DNA of 55,049 bases from an uncultured Pelagibacteraceae bacterium (GTDB lineage: Bacteria; Pseudomonadota; Alphaproteobacteria; Pelagibacterales; Pelagibacteraceae). The position numbers and the translations under genes were made by a program. The stretch is from NCBI GenBank assembly GCA_902616245.1, contig CACMSB010000007.1, positions 1-55,049 of the forward strand. The letters run 5' to 3'. Below are positions 9,349 through 18,286 of the stretch, in pieces. Position 1 is the first letter of the stretch. Every line of letters begins with the position of its first letter. Under the pieces are notes generated by a model. That model worked only from the letters and a program-made list of their open reading frames with translations, ran no database searches and had not been told where the DNA came from.

Positions 9349-10131
9349 ATGAAGATACCTAAAATAACAATCGAACAATTATTAGAGGCGGGAGTTCATT
9401 TGGGCCATAAAACCCTTAGATGGAACCCTAAAATGAAAAAATATATATTTGGAAAAAGGGATTCAATTCATATAATTGATCTTACCCAAACCCTTGAATT
9501 GACAAATACAGCATTAGAAAAAGTTCATAAGACTATCTCAGCGGGTGGTAAAATATTATTTATATCCACAAAAAAACAAGCTTCCGAAGCTGTTGCAAAT
9601 CTTGCAAGAGAAACAGATCAATATTTTGTAAACTATAGATGGCTAGGAGGAATGCTAACTAACTGGGGCACCATCTCTAACTCAATAAAAAAATTAAATA
9701 AAATTAATATATATTTATCAAGTGAAAATAGAGGATTTACAAAAAAAGAATTACTCAAAATGAGTGTTCAACGTGATAAGTTACAAAGATCACTGGGAGG
9801 AATTATGGATATGAAAAAAATTCCTGATTTAGTTTTTATAATTGATACAAATTATGAGTCTCTCGCAATTAAAGAGTCTATAAAATTAGGAATTCCAATA
9901 ATAGCTATACTTGATACAAATTCAAATCCTGAAGGTATTGATTTTCCGATCCCAGGAAATGATGATGCTAGAAGATCAATTGATTTGTATTGTAATTTAA
10001 TGAAAGATACAATTAATGATGCTAAAAAAAATTTAAAAATTATTTCTGATCAAGATAATTCAAGTGAAAAAAAATTAGAAAATAAAACAATAGATTCAAA
10101 ACAAATAATTCCAGATAAAAAATTAAATTAA
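9349..10131 (+). CDS. rpsB: 30S ribosomal protein S2
   Basis: Small-subunit protein uS2, 260 residues from the chosen start. The signature LLEAGVHLGHKTLRWNPKMKKYIFG lies at the N-terminus, followed by the TQTLELTNTALEKV and RWLGGMLTNW blocks and the DTNSNPEGIDFPIPGNDDA region. A GTG at 9325 is in frame, but it lies inside the leader stem. ATG at 9349 has a GGGA six bases upstream and gives the usual S2 N-terminus, so it is preferred. The C-terminal 40 residues are a lysine-rich tail. It heads the rpsB-tsf-frr cluster and is probably controlled by its own leader. Confidence 0.96.
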   Translation: MKIPKITIEQLLEAGVHLGHKTLRWNPKMKKYIFGKRDSIHIIDLTQTLELTNTALEKVHKTISAGGKILFISTKKQASEAVANLARETDQYFVNYRWLGGMLTNWGTISNSIKKLNKINIYLSSENRGFTKKELLKMSVQRDKLQRSLGGIMDMKKIPDLVFIIDTNYESLAIKESIKLGIPIIAILDTNSNPEGIDFPIPGNDDARRSIDLYCNLMKDTINDAKKNLKIISDQDNSSEKKLENKTIDSKQIIPDKKLN

Positions 10132-10149
10132 TTAATAAATATCAACATC

Positions 10150-11001
10150 ATGAGCGATATTAAAAAAGTAAAAGAACTAAGACAATCAACTGGTGCTGGA
10201 TTTAAAGATTGTAATGCTGCGTTAAAAGAGTCAAATGGAGATTTAGAAAAAGCTGCTGAAATATTAAGAGTAAAAGGAATTGCAAAAGCCTCAAAAAAAA
10301 TGTCAAGAGATGCAAAGGAAGGCGTTATAGTTATAAGTGGAAATAATAAAAAAACTTCTTTAATTGAAATTAATTGTGAAACGGATTTTGTGGCTAAAAA
10401 TGAAGATTTTATAATATTTGCAAAAGAGCTTGGTGAAATTAATTATAAATGTTCTTCAAATATTGAAAAATTTAATCTTTTTAAAATGTCTGATGGCAAA
10501 ACAGTTGAAGATAATTTGGTATCTTTGATAGCTAAAATTGGTGAAAAAATTACTATAGGTAAAATTAAAACTATAGAAAATGAAAATACCTCAAACTATA
10601 TTTATCAACACTCAATAATAAAGGACAATGTATCAAAATTAGGAGTAGTCGTATCTATAGAAACAAGCGATATAAATGAAAAAGTTGATATTTTTGGTAA
10701 ACAAATATCTATGCATGTTGCTGCATCAAATCCGTTAGCCATAAGTAAAGATGAAATCAAAAAAGATATTATAGAAAAAGAGCAAGAATTAATTTCTGAA
10801 GAGTTAAAAAACTCTGGAAAACCTGATGAAATTGCAAAAAAAATAAGTTTAGGTAAGATAAACAAGTTCAAAGAAGAGAGTAGTTTGTTAACTCAAGATT
10901 GGGTTATGGAACCGAAAAAAAAAGTTAAAGAAATAATTGATGAATTAAATATTCCAAACCTTAAAATTAAAGAATTTGTAAGATTTAAAATTGGTGAATA
11001 A
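10150..11001 (+). CDS. tsf: Translation elongation factor Ts
   Basis: EF-Ts recharges EF-Tu by exchanging GDP for GTP. The 283-residue protein has the N-terminal UBA-like domain ([20 protein letters not shown]), the nucleotide-exchange motif [10 protein letters not shown] with Asp79-Phe80, and a C-terminal region with the [13 protein letters not shown] block. It follows rpsB by 18 bases. Its stop shares one base with the frr start (TAATG), leaving no room for pyrH, which normally lies between them. Confidence 0.96.
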   Translation: MSDIKKVKELRQSTGAGFKDCNAALKESNGDLEKAAEILRVKGIAKASKKMSRDAKEGVIVISGNNKKTSLIEINCETDFVAKNEDFIIFAKELGEINYKCSSNIEKFNLFKMSDGKTVEDNLVSLIAKIGEKITIGKIKTIENENTSNYIYQHSIIKDNVSKLGVVVSIETSDINEKVDIFGKQISMHVAASNPLAISKDEIKKDIIEKEQELISEELKNSGKPDEIAKKISLGKINKFKEESSLLTQDWVMEPKKKVKEIIDELNIPNLKIKEFVRFKIGE

Positions 11002-11552
11002 TGTTTGATGACAACTCATATAAAACAAAAATGTCTAAAACAATTGACGTTTTTACAAAAGAATTAAACTCACTAAGGACAGGAAGAGCCAATGCAAGTA
11101 TGCTTGATTTAATTAAAGTTGATGTTTACGGGCAAAAAATGCCAATAAACCAATTAGGCACCATAACTACTCCTGAACCCAGAACAATAAATATTCAAGT
11201 ATGGGATTTAAATAATGTTTCTATGATAGACTTAGCTATAAAGAAATCAGAATTAGGAATGAATCCACAAATTGACGGACAACTTATTAGATTACCCGTG
11301 CCAGATTTAAGTGAAGAAAGACGAATTGAAATGAAAAAAATAGTAAAATCTATGGGTGAGAAGTGTAAAGTTTCAATAAGAAATATCAGAAGAGAAGGCA
11401 ATGATGAGCTAAAAAAAAATTTAAAAAATAAAGATATTTCTGAAGATGAAGAGAAGAAATTTCAAAAAATTATACAAGAGTATACTGATAAGAATATACA
11501 AATAATTGATGATAAAGTTTCTACAAAAGAAAAAGAAATAATGACAATATGA
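11001..11552 (+). CDS. frr: Ribosome recycling factor
   Basis: RRF, with EF-G, splits the post-termination ribosome. The 183 residues match the normal length of about 185. Typical features are ELNSLRTGRANASMLD, the GTITTPEPRTINIQVWD block, the PVPDLSEERR stretch and SIRNIRREGNDELKKNLK near the C-terminus, with charged helices at both ends. It overlaps tsf by one base and uppS by four. Confidence 0.97.
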   Translation: MFDDNSYKTKMSKTIDVFTKELNSLRTGRANASMLDLIKVDVYGQKMPINQLGTITTPEPRTINIQVWDLNNVSMIDLAIKKSELGMNPQIDGQLIRLPVPDLSEERRIEMKKIVKSMGEKCKVSIRNIRREGNDELKKNLKNKDISEDEEKKFQKIIQEYTDKNIQIIDDKVSTKEKEIMTI

Positions 11553-12241
11553 CTTTTCCTGAACATGTGGCTATAATCATGGACGGTAATGGCAGATGGG
11601 GATTAAAAAAAAAAAAATCAAGAAATTATGGACATAAAAAAGGTCTTGAAACAGTTGAAAAAATTATTGAAGCTGCCGTTTACAAAAAAATTAAGTATTT
11701 AACCTTATTTGTTTTTTCTACAGAAAATTGGAAAAGACCAGTAAAAGAAGTAAATTATTTAATAAGATTATTAAATAAATATATTGATAAAGAAATATCA
11801 AATTTATTAAAAAAAAATATTAAGATAAATGTGATTGGTGATATCTCACCGTTTCCAAATATACTTAAAAATAAATTAAAAAAAATTTCATCATTATCAA
11901 AAACTAATAATAAAATTCAAATTAATATGGCCTTGAATTATGGTTCAAGACAAGAAATTATAAAAGCTATTAATTCTTTAAATAAAAATAATTTAAAGAT
12001 CAATGAAAAAAATATAAATAAATTTTTATATACTCATGATGTGCCAGAACCAGAAATTTTGATTAGAACTGGTAATACTAAACGTATTAGTAACTTTTTA
12101 ACATGGCAGATTATTTACTCAGAAATTTTTTTTGTTAAAAAAATGTGGCCTGATTTTTCAAAAAATGATTTCTACAAAATTATTGAAAATTATAAAAAAA
12201 TTGAAAGAAAATTTGGTGGCTTAAGTGAAAGAACTAAGTAA
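11549..12241 (+). CDS. uppS: Isoprenyl (undecaprenyl) diphosphate synthase
   Basis: A cis-prenyltransferase that extends farnesyl-PP to the C55 lipid carrier for peptidoglycan and O-chain synthesis. The 230 residues carry HVAIIMDGNGRW with catalytic Asp12, the FVFSTENWKRP block, NYGSRQEI, the IRTGNTKRISNFLTWQ motif and the terminal ERKFGGL. It overlaps frr by 4 bases and cdsA by 17 bases, in the standard alphaproteobacterial order. Confidence 0.95.
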   Translation: MTFPEHVAIIMDGNGRWGLKKKKSRNYGHKKGLETVEKIIEAAVYKKIKYLTLFVFSTENWKRPVKEVNYLIRLLNKYIDKEISNLLKKNIKINVIGDISPFPNILKNKLKKISSLSKTNNKIQINMALNYGSRQEIIKAINSLNKNNLKINEKNINKFLYTHDVPEPEILIRTGNTKRISNFLTWQIIYSEIFFVKKMWPDFSKNDFYKIIENYKKIERKFGGLSERTK

Positions 12242-12869
12242 AAGAATACTAACTTCATTAATATTATTAATTTTACTTTTAATAATAATTAACAATAAAA
12301 TAATACTATTTTTATCACTTATTTTTATTTATTTTCAGTCCTTTTATGAATTACAGAATATACTAAAAAAAATTTTTAAAAAAAAAATTTTAAAAATATA
12401 TATTTTAAATATTCTAGTTTTGCTGTATTTGCTTAATTTTTTATTGCAAATATGGATACCTTTTCAAAATAATTTAGAAATAGAAAAAAATATTTTATTT
12501 TTAATACTAACAGTATGTATAGCCACAGATATAGGTGGTTTTATATTTGGAAAAATATTTAAAGGTAAAAAGTTGTCAATTGTAAGCCCAAATAAAACAT
12601 ACTCTGGAATGATTGGATCTTTTATATTTAGTTTAATCTTTGGTTTTGTAATCTTTAATCAAATTTTTAGTAATGAATTTTTAATATTATATATAATTTT
12701 AATAAGCATTTTATCACAAGCTGGAGACTTATTAATTTCTTTATTTAAAAGAAAAGCTAATATGAAAGATACAGGAGCAGTTTTGCCTGGACATGGTGGT
12801 TTATTGGATCGAATTGATGGACTTTTATTAGCCTTACCATTATCTATTTTTTTATTTAAAATATTATGA
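12225..12869 (+). CDS. cdsA: Phosphatidate cytidylyltransferase
   Basis: Integral membrane enzyme making CDP-diacylglycerol from phosphatidate and CTP. It is short at 214 residues (most homologues are 260-285), and the missing part is at the N-terminal membrane region. The catalytic half is intact: DIGGFIFGK, SPNKTYSGMIGS, and the CdsA signature from QAGDLLISLFKR to GHGGLLDRIDG near the C-terminus. The start is GTG at 12225, within the end of uppS. It overlaps dxr by 4 bases. Confidence 0.92.
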   Translation: MKELSKRILTSLILLILLLIIINNKIILFLSLIFIYFQSFYELQNILKKIFKKKILKIYILNILVLLYLLNFLLQIWIPFQNNLEIEKNILFLILTVCIATDIGGFIFGKIFKGKKLSIVSPNKTYSGMIGSFIFSLIFGFVIFNQIFSNEFLILYIILISILSQAGDLLISLFKRKANMKDTGAVLPGHGGLLDRIDGLLLALPLSIFLFKIL

Positions 12870-14038
12870 TTAAAAAAATTATCATTTTGGGCTCTACGGG
12901 TTCGATTGGTCAATCCACCTTAGATGTAATCAAAAATAATAAGAAATTTAGAGTTCTTGTTTTAACTTCAAATAACAATATTAAAATTTTATACAAGCAA
13001 GCTGTTCGTTATAGAGTAAAAAACGTTATTATTGAAAATTACAATAACTATATAAAGTATAAAGATTTATTTAAAAAAAAAAAAATTAATTTACATCTAG
13101 GAATTTCATTCCTAAAAAAAATTGTAAAAAAAAAAGTTGATTATTGTATTAATTCAATTTCTGGCATAAGTGGTTTAGAGCCAACAATTCAATCAATCCC
13201 TTTAACAAAAAATATACTAATTGCAAATAAAGAGTCCATTATTACCGGATGGCCAATAATTAAAAAAAAATTAAATCAACATAAAACAAATTTTATACCT
13301 ATTGACTCTGAGCATTTTTCAATTTTTCAATTAATTAAAAATGAAAATAATAAAAATTTAAGTAGAATTATTTTGACTGCTTCTGGGGGACCTTTTTTAA
13401 ACCAAAATATAAAGAAATCTGATGATATAAAAATTAAAGATGTAATTAAACATCCTAATTGGAGGATGGGAAAAAAAATATCTGTAGACTCAGCTACAAT
13501 GATGAATAAAGTTTTTGAATTCATTGAAGCAAAAAAAATTTTTAATTTAAAAAATGATCAAATTTCAATTCTAATTCATCCTACGTCCTTTATACATGCA
13601 ATTGTTTTTTTTAAAGGTGAAATAATAAAAATGTTAGCTCACAATACAAAAATGACAGTTCCAATTGCTTATGCTCTTGATGCTTATAGAAAAAATATTA
13701 AGAAAATTTATATACAAAATGATTTAAAGAAACTGAATAATATAAAACTAATTAATCCTGATTTTGTTAAATTTCCTTTATTAAATTTAATTAAGACAAT
13801 ACCTGAAAAGGATTCATATTTTGAAACTATTTTAGTTACTTTAAATGATGAACTTGTTAAAAATTACCTAAACAGTAACATTAAATATTTTTATATTGAG
13901 AAATATTTATTAAAGCTAATAAAAAGTCCTTTTTTTAAGAAATATTATAAACTTAAACCAAAAAATATCTTTGATATTAAAAATATGGTAAATATTACAA
14001 AGAAATATCTTAATTTAAAGTTAAGTAAATATGATTAA
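12866..14038 (+). CDS. dxr: 1-deoxy-D-xylulose 5-phosphate reductoisomerase
   Basis: Second enzyme of the MEP isoprenoid pathway, reducing DXP to MEP with NADPH. The 390-residue protein has the NADPH-binding GSTGSIGQSTLDVI near the N-terminus, the NKESIITGWP and PIDSEHFSIFQLI blocks with metal-binding residues, TASGGPF, and HPNWRMGKKISVDSATMMNK. It is followed at once by bamA (8-base overlap), with no rseP between them. Together with ispDF at 35,835 it gives three activities of the MEP pathway in this window. Confidence 0.96.
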   Translation: MIKKIIILGSTGSIGQSTLDVIKNNKKFRVLVLTSNNNIKILYKQAVRYRVKNVIIENYNNYIKYKDLFKKKKINLHLGISFLKKIVKKKVDYCINSISGISGLEPTIQSIPLTKNILIANKESIITGWPIIKKKLNQHKTNFIPIDSEHFSIFQLIKNENNKNLSRIILTASGGPFLNQNIKKSDDIKIKDVIKHPNWRMGKKISVDSATMMNKVFEFIEAKKIFNLKNDQISILIHPTSFIHAIVFFKGEIIKMLAHNTKMTVPIAYALDAYRKNIKKIYIQNDLKKLNNIKLINPDFVKFPLLNLIKTIPEKDSYFETILVTLNDELVKNYLNSNIKYFYIEKYLLKLIKSPFFKKYYKLKPKNIFDIKNMVNITKKYLNLKLSKYD

Positions 14039-16286
14039 AAAAATTCTAAATTTAAACTTAAAATATATTTTAATAATTATTTTTTTTACTCTTTTTAATC
14101 AGTCTATTCTATTAGCTCAAGATATAAAAAAAATACTAATTAATGGAAATAATAGGGTATCTGATGAAACAGTAATTATGTTTTCTGATTTAAAAATAGG
14201 AGATCCAATTAGTCAAGAAAGTCTCAATAATGCATTAAAGCAATTATATTTTACAAATTATTTTTCAAAAGTTACGATAAATAACATTAAAGGAAATATT
14301 AATATTTTAGTTGAAGAAAATCCAATAATTCAGAAAGTCGTGATTAATGGAATTAAGGATAAAAATATCTTAGAAAATCTTAATAATATTACTATAAAAG
14401 TGGAAAAGTATCCCTTTGTAGAAAATCAAGTAAATGATCAAATACAATTATTAAAAAATATTTTAAAATCATATGGTTATTATTTTGTAAAATTAGAAAC
14501 AAAAGTTGAAAATAAAAAAAATAATAGTGTTAATTTGATCTATAATTTTAAACTAGGAGAAATAGCAAAAATAAACAAAATAAATTTTATAGGACAAAAA
14601 ATATTTAAAGATAGCACATTAAGAAATATTATCATATCTGAAGAGTCAAAATTTTGGAAATTTATAACAAGAAATAAATTTTTAGATCAAAATAGAATAA
14701 ATCTAGACGTATCAAGATTATCAAAATTTTATAAAAACAGGGGATATTTTAATTCTACAATTAAATCAACAACAGCAGTTATTACCGAGAATAATCAGTT
14801 TGAACTTATTTTTAATATAAATGCTGGCAATAAATATTATTTTGACAATATATTTTATGAAGACGAGGGTAATCTTCCTATTGAAAATTTAAAAGAATTT
14901 AATAATAAATTTACAAAATTAAAAGGCAAAACTTATTCTAAGAAAGAATTAAACAACTTAATCGATGAAATAAATGATTTCACTCTTGTTAACGATTTTG
15001 TGTTTTTAAATGCAAAATTTACAGAAGTCGTTAAAGATAATAATAAAATTGATATAAAGATTAATTTTGACACTTTGGAAAAATTTTTTGTAAAAAGAAT
15101 AAATATTCTTGGAAATTATATAACCGATGAAAAAGTTATTAGAAATTCTTTAATTGTAGACGAAGGAGATCCTTATAATGAAATTTTATTCAATAAATCC
15201 ATTCAAAATTTAAAAGCTAAAAATATTTTTAAATCAGTCAATTTTAAAACCAAAGATATTAATGATCTAAATAAAGTAATTGATTTGACTGTTGAAGAAA
15301 AGCCCACTGGAGAAATATTTGCTGGTGCAGGAACTGGAACAACAGGTTCTTCTTTAACTGCTGGTATAAAAGAAAATAATTATCTTGGTCTAGGTATAAA
15401 ATTAGATACAAATTTTGTCATAACAGATGACTCTTTAAAAGGAAAATTTTCAGTAGTAAATCCAAATTATAATAACTCAGATAAAACAATCAAAGTTGAG
15501 GTAGAAAGCTCAACTAATGATTTTATGACATCAAGTGGTTATAAAACAAACCGGACAGGCCTAACATTAGGAACTGAATTTGAACAGTATAAAGATTTAT
15601 TCATAAATCTCGAAATTTCAAACTTTTATGAAGATCTAGAAACCTCATCTACAGCAAATGACATTTTAAAAAAACAAGAAGGTAACTATTTTGAAAATTT
15701 ACTTAATTACTCTATTTCATTAAATAAATTAGATCAAAATTTTCAACCAACAACAGGTTATATAAGCAATTTTTCACAAACATTGCCAATATATTCAGAT
15801 GATGTTTCAATTGAGAATTCATTTATAGCTTCTAAGTATCATTCTATAAATGAAGATCTAATCTTATCTGCTAAACTTTTTATGAAATCAATAAATTCTT
15901 TAGAAGATAATGTTAGGGTTTCAAAAAGAGTTTATGTTCCAGGGAGAAGATTGAGAGGATTTGAAAGTGGAAAAATTGGACCAAGAGATGGAACTCAATA
16001 TATAGGTGGAAATTATGCGACAGCATTAAATTTTAATTCAACACTACCGAATCTTATTTTTGAAAATGAAAGTATAGATTTTAATTTTTTTATAGATTTA
16101 GCAAATGTATGGGAGGTTGATTATGATAATACTTTAGACTCAAACAAAATAAGGTCATCAACTGGAATAGCTGTAAATTGGTTTACTGGAATTGGACCTT
16201 TAACATTTTCATATGCACTTCCAATATCTGAAGCTGAAACCGATGTAACTGAAAAATTTAGATTTCAAATAGGAACTTCTTTTTAA
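14031..16286 (+). CDS. bamA: Outer membrane protein assembly factor BamA
   Basis: Central beta-barrel of the BAM complex that folds outer-membrane proteins. The 751-residue precursor has a signal peptide (about 1-29, hydrophobic IIIFFTLFNQSILLAQ), then POTRA repeats (the first starts at KILINGNNRVSDETV; the fifth at FVKRINILGNYITDEKVI), and a C-terminal barrel with the VPGRRLRGFESGKIGPRDG loop. It ends in phenylalanine (FQIGTSF), the usual BAM signal. It overlaps dxr by 8 bases and shares one base with the skp start. Confidence 0.96.
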   Translation: MIKKILNLNLKYILIIIFFTLFNQSILLAQDIKKILINGNNRVSDETVIMFSDLKIGDPISQESLNNALKQLYFTNYFSKVTINNIKGNINILVEENPIIQKVVINGIKDKNILENLNNITIKVEKYPFVENQVNDQIQLLKNILKSYGYYFVKLETKVENKKNNSVNLIYNFKLGEIAKINKINFIGQKIFKDSTLRNIIISEESKFWKFITRNKFLDQNRINLDVSRLSKFYKNRGYFNSTIKSTTAVITENNQFELIFNINAGNKYYFDNIFYEDEGNLPIENLKEFNNKFTKLKGKTYSKKELNNLIDEINDFTLVNDFVFLNAKFTEVVKDNNKIDIKINFDTLEKFFVKRINILGNYITDEKVIRNSLIVDEGDPYNEILFNKSIQNLKAKNIFKSVNFKTKDINDLNKVIDLTVEEKPTGEIFAGAGTGTTGSSLTAGIKENNYLGLGIKLDTNFVITDDSLKGKFSVVNPNYNNSDKTIKVEVESSTNDFMTSSGYKTNRTGLTLGTEFEQYKDLFINLEISNFYEDLETSSTANDILKKQEGNYFENLLNYSISLNKLDQNFQPTTGYISNFSQTLPIYSDDVSIENSFIASKYHSINEDLILSAKLFMKSINSLEDNVRVSKRVYVPGRRLRGFESGKIGPRDGTQYIGGNYATALNFNSTLPNLIFENESIDFNFFIDLANVWEVDYDNTLDSNKIRSSTGIAVNWFTGIGPLTFSYALPISEAETDVTEKFRFQIGTSF

Positions 16287-16810
16287 TGAAAAAATTTGTA
16301 ATATTTTTTTTTTTTTATTTATTTGCAAACGTAAATGCCGATGACAAGATTGTTTATTTGGACATTCAATATATTATAGATAATTCAATATTGGGAATTC
16401 ATTACAAATCACTAATAAAAAATATTGAAAATGATAATAAAACTCAAATATTAATTAAACAAAAACAGATAAAAGAAAAAGAGCAACAACTTAAGAATCA
16501 AAAGAAATTGATTAAAGAGGAAGAATTTAACTTAAAAATAGTTGAGCTTAACAAATTAGTAAAAAAATACAATGAAGAGAACAGAAATTTAAAAAAAATG
16601 TTAATAAATGAAAAACAAAAGTATACCACAAAAATGCTAAAAATAATTAATCCTATAATTACAAGTTATGTAGAAGATAAAAATATTAATTTAGTAATTG
16701 AAAAAAAAAATGTCCTTGTTGGTATTAAGACTTTAGATATAACGAAAAATATTTTAGATTTAGTAAATGAAGAAACTAATAAGAAAAAATTGATAAATGA
16801 AACACAGTAG
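16286..16810 (+). CDS. skp: OmpH/Skp family periplasmic chaperone
   Basis: Holds unfolded outer-membrane proteins in the periplasm for BamA. The 174 residues start with a signal peptide (MKKFVIFFFFYLFANVNA), then the Skp beginning IVYLDIQYIIDNS and a long lysine/glutamate-rich coiled coil (about 45-115). The signal peptide is encoded across a run of 13 T (16304-16316), which could slip. The bamA-skp-lpxD order supports the call; sequence identity in this family is low. Confidence 0.87.
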   Translation: MKKFVIFFFFYLFANVNADDKIVYLDIQYIIDNSILGIHYKSLIKNIENDNKTQILIKQKQIKEKEQQLKNQKKLIKEEEFNLKIVELNKLVKKYNEENRNLKKMLINEKQKYTTKMLKIINPIITSYVEDKNINLVIEKKNVLVGIKTLDITKNILDLVNEETNKKKLINETQ

Positions 16811-17780
16811 CTTTTTTTTCAAAAAAAAAAATAAATTAAAAATTTTTGATATATGTAAAAAAATAAAAGCAATTAATCCCACCAAAGATTGCAATATTGA
16901 TAACATTAAAGATTTAAATAATGCTAATGTTGATGATATATCTTTTTTTAATTCACTCAAATATTTAGACGTTCTAAAAAAATCAAAAGCTAAATTTATT
17001 ATCACACAAGAAAAAAATCTAAAATTCATAAAAAATTTTTGTAAACCAATCGTTGTGGAAAATGTTTTTAAAGCTGTTGCTGAAATTACTGAACTTTTTT
17101 ATCCAAATTCGTTAAATGATAATGTAGATTTTAATTTAATTAGTGCGAATAAAAAAAAATACAAAAAAATTAAATTTGGAAAAAATGTTTTATTAGGAAA
17201 AAATGTTCAAATAGGAAATAATTCAATTATTGGTCATAATACGATTATAGAATCTAATGTTGTTATTGGTTCTAATTGTAATATTGGAAGCAATGTTATT
17301 ATAAAATATTCAATAATTGGCAATAATGTAAGAATACTTGATGGGGCAATTATAGGAAAAAAAGGATTTGGTTTTTTTCCTGATGAAAATATTAATTTAA
17401 GATATCCCCACGTTGGTATTGTGCTGATCGAAGATAATGTCGAAATAGGTAGCAATAATACAATAGATAGAGGTTCAATTTCGAATACTGTGATTGGAAA
17501 AAATACATTTTTAGATAATCAAGTTCATATAGCTCATAATGTTTCAATAGGAAAAAATTGTGTTATTACAGCCCAAGTTGGTTTTGCAGGAAGTTCTAGG
17601 TTAGGTAATAAAGTTTTAATAGGTGGACAAGCTGGTATTTCTGGACATATTAAAATTGGTAATAATGTTAATATTGGCGGTGGTAGCGGTGTAATCAAAA
17701 ATATTCCAGACAACACAAGAGTGATGGGTTATCCTGCAAAAGAATTAAAAAAATTTTTAAAAGAAAATAAAGATAATTAA
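16797..17780 (+). CDS. lpxD: UDP-3-O-acylglucosamine N-acyltransferase
   Basis: Third step of lipid A synthesis: transfer of a hydroxyacyl chain to UDP-3-O-acylglucosamine. The 327 residues comprise an N-terminal uridine-binding domain (about 1-110) and many hexapeptide repeats (I/V-G-x-x) forming a left-handed beta-helix, with the catalytic-histidine block NQVHIAHNVSIG and the family motif GKKGFGFFPD. It overlaps skp by 14 bases and abuts fabZ without a gap. Confidence 0.95.
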   Translation: MKHSSFFFKKKNKLKIFDICKKIKAINPTKDCNIDNIKDLNNANVDDISFFNSLKYLDVLKKSKAKFIITQEKNLKFIKNFCKPIVVENVFKAVAEITELFYPNSLNDNVDFNLISANKKKYKKIKFGKNVLLGKNVQIGNNSIIGHNTIIESNVVIGSNCNIGSNVIIKYSIIGNNVRILDGAIIGKKGFGFFPDENINLRYPHVGIVLIEDNVEIGSNNTIDRGSISNTVIGKNTFLDNQVHIAHNVSIGKNCVITAQVGFAGSSRLGNKVLIGGQAGISGHIKIGNNVNIGGGSGVIKNIPDNTRVMGYPAKELKKFLKENKDN

Positions 17781-18224
17781 ATGACAGATAAACTTAATAA
17801 AAAACAAATTGAAGATTTACTTCCACATAGAGAACCAATGCTTTTAGTTGATGAATTAATAAATATAAAAAAACTTAAGTCAGCGACAGCAATAGTAAAT
17901 GTAAGAAAGGATAGTTTTTTTGTTCAAGGACATTTTCCAAATGAACCAGTTATGCCCGGTGTATTAATTGTTGAGGCTTTTGGTCAGGCTGCAGCAGCCT
18001 TAACTGCTGCAGGTATAGATAAATCTACATATGAAAATAAATTAGTTTTTTTAATGACTATTGAAAAAGCTAGATTTAGGAACCCAGTTGTGCCAGATTG
18101 TAAATTAGAATTAAATATTGAGGCTATAAGATCCCATGGAAGAGTATGGAAATATAAGGGTGAAGCTTACGTGCAGGGAAAAAAAAATGGCAGATGCACA
18201 ATGGGCTGCAACTATTGTGGATAG
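17781..18224 (+). CDS. fabZ: 3-hydroxyacyl-ACP dehydratase FabZ, 3' end probably frameshifted
   Basis: Dehydrates 3-hydroxyacyl-ACP in fatty acid synthesis. The hot-dog fold is intact through the catalytic region: LLPHREPMLLVDEL, then HFPNEPVMPGVLIVEAFGQAA with the catalytic His and Glu. The last residues of the open frame (NGRCTMGCNYCG) do not look like FabZ. At 18,179-18,187 there is a run of nine A. Removing one A gives MADAQWAATIVDRKK, a normal FabZ ending, with a stop at 18,232-18,234. So the true gene probably ends at 18,234 and the open frame given here is one base out of register at the end. Sequencing error, genuine mutation and transcriptional slippage at A9 are all possible. Confidence 0.9.
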   Translation: MTDKLNKKQIEDLLPHREPMLLVDELINIKKLKSATAIVNVRKDSFFVQGHFPNEPVMPGVLIVEAFGQAAAALTAAGIDKSTYENKLVFLMTIEKARFRNPVVPDCKLELNIEAIRSHGRVWKYKGEAYVQGKKNGRCTMGCNYCG

Positions 18225-18286
18225 AAAGAAATAAATAGTAGTAATTCTTGATAAGTATTTAATTAATAATTTGTTATCAATTATTA

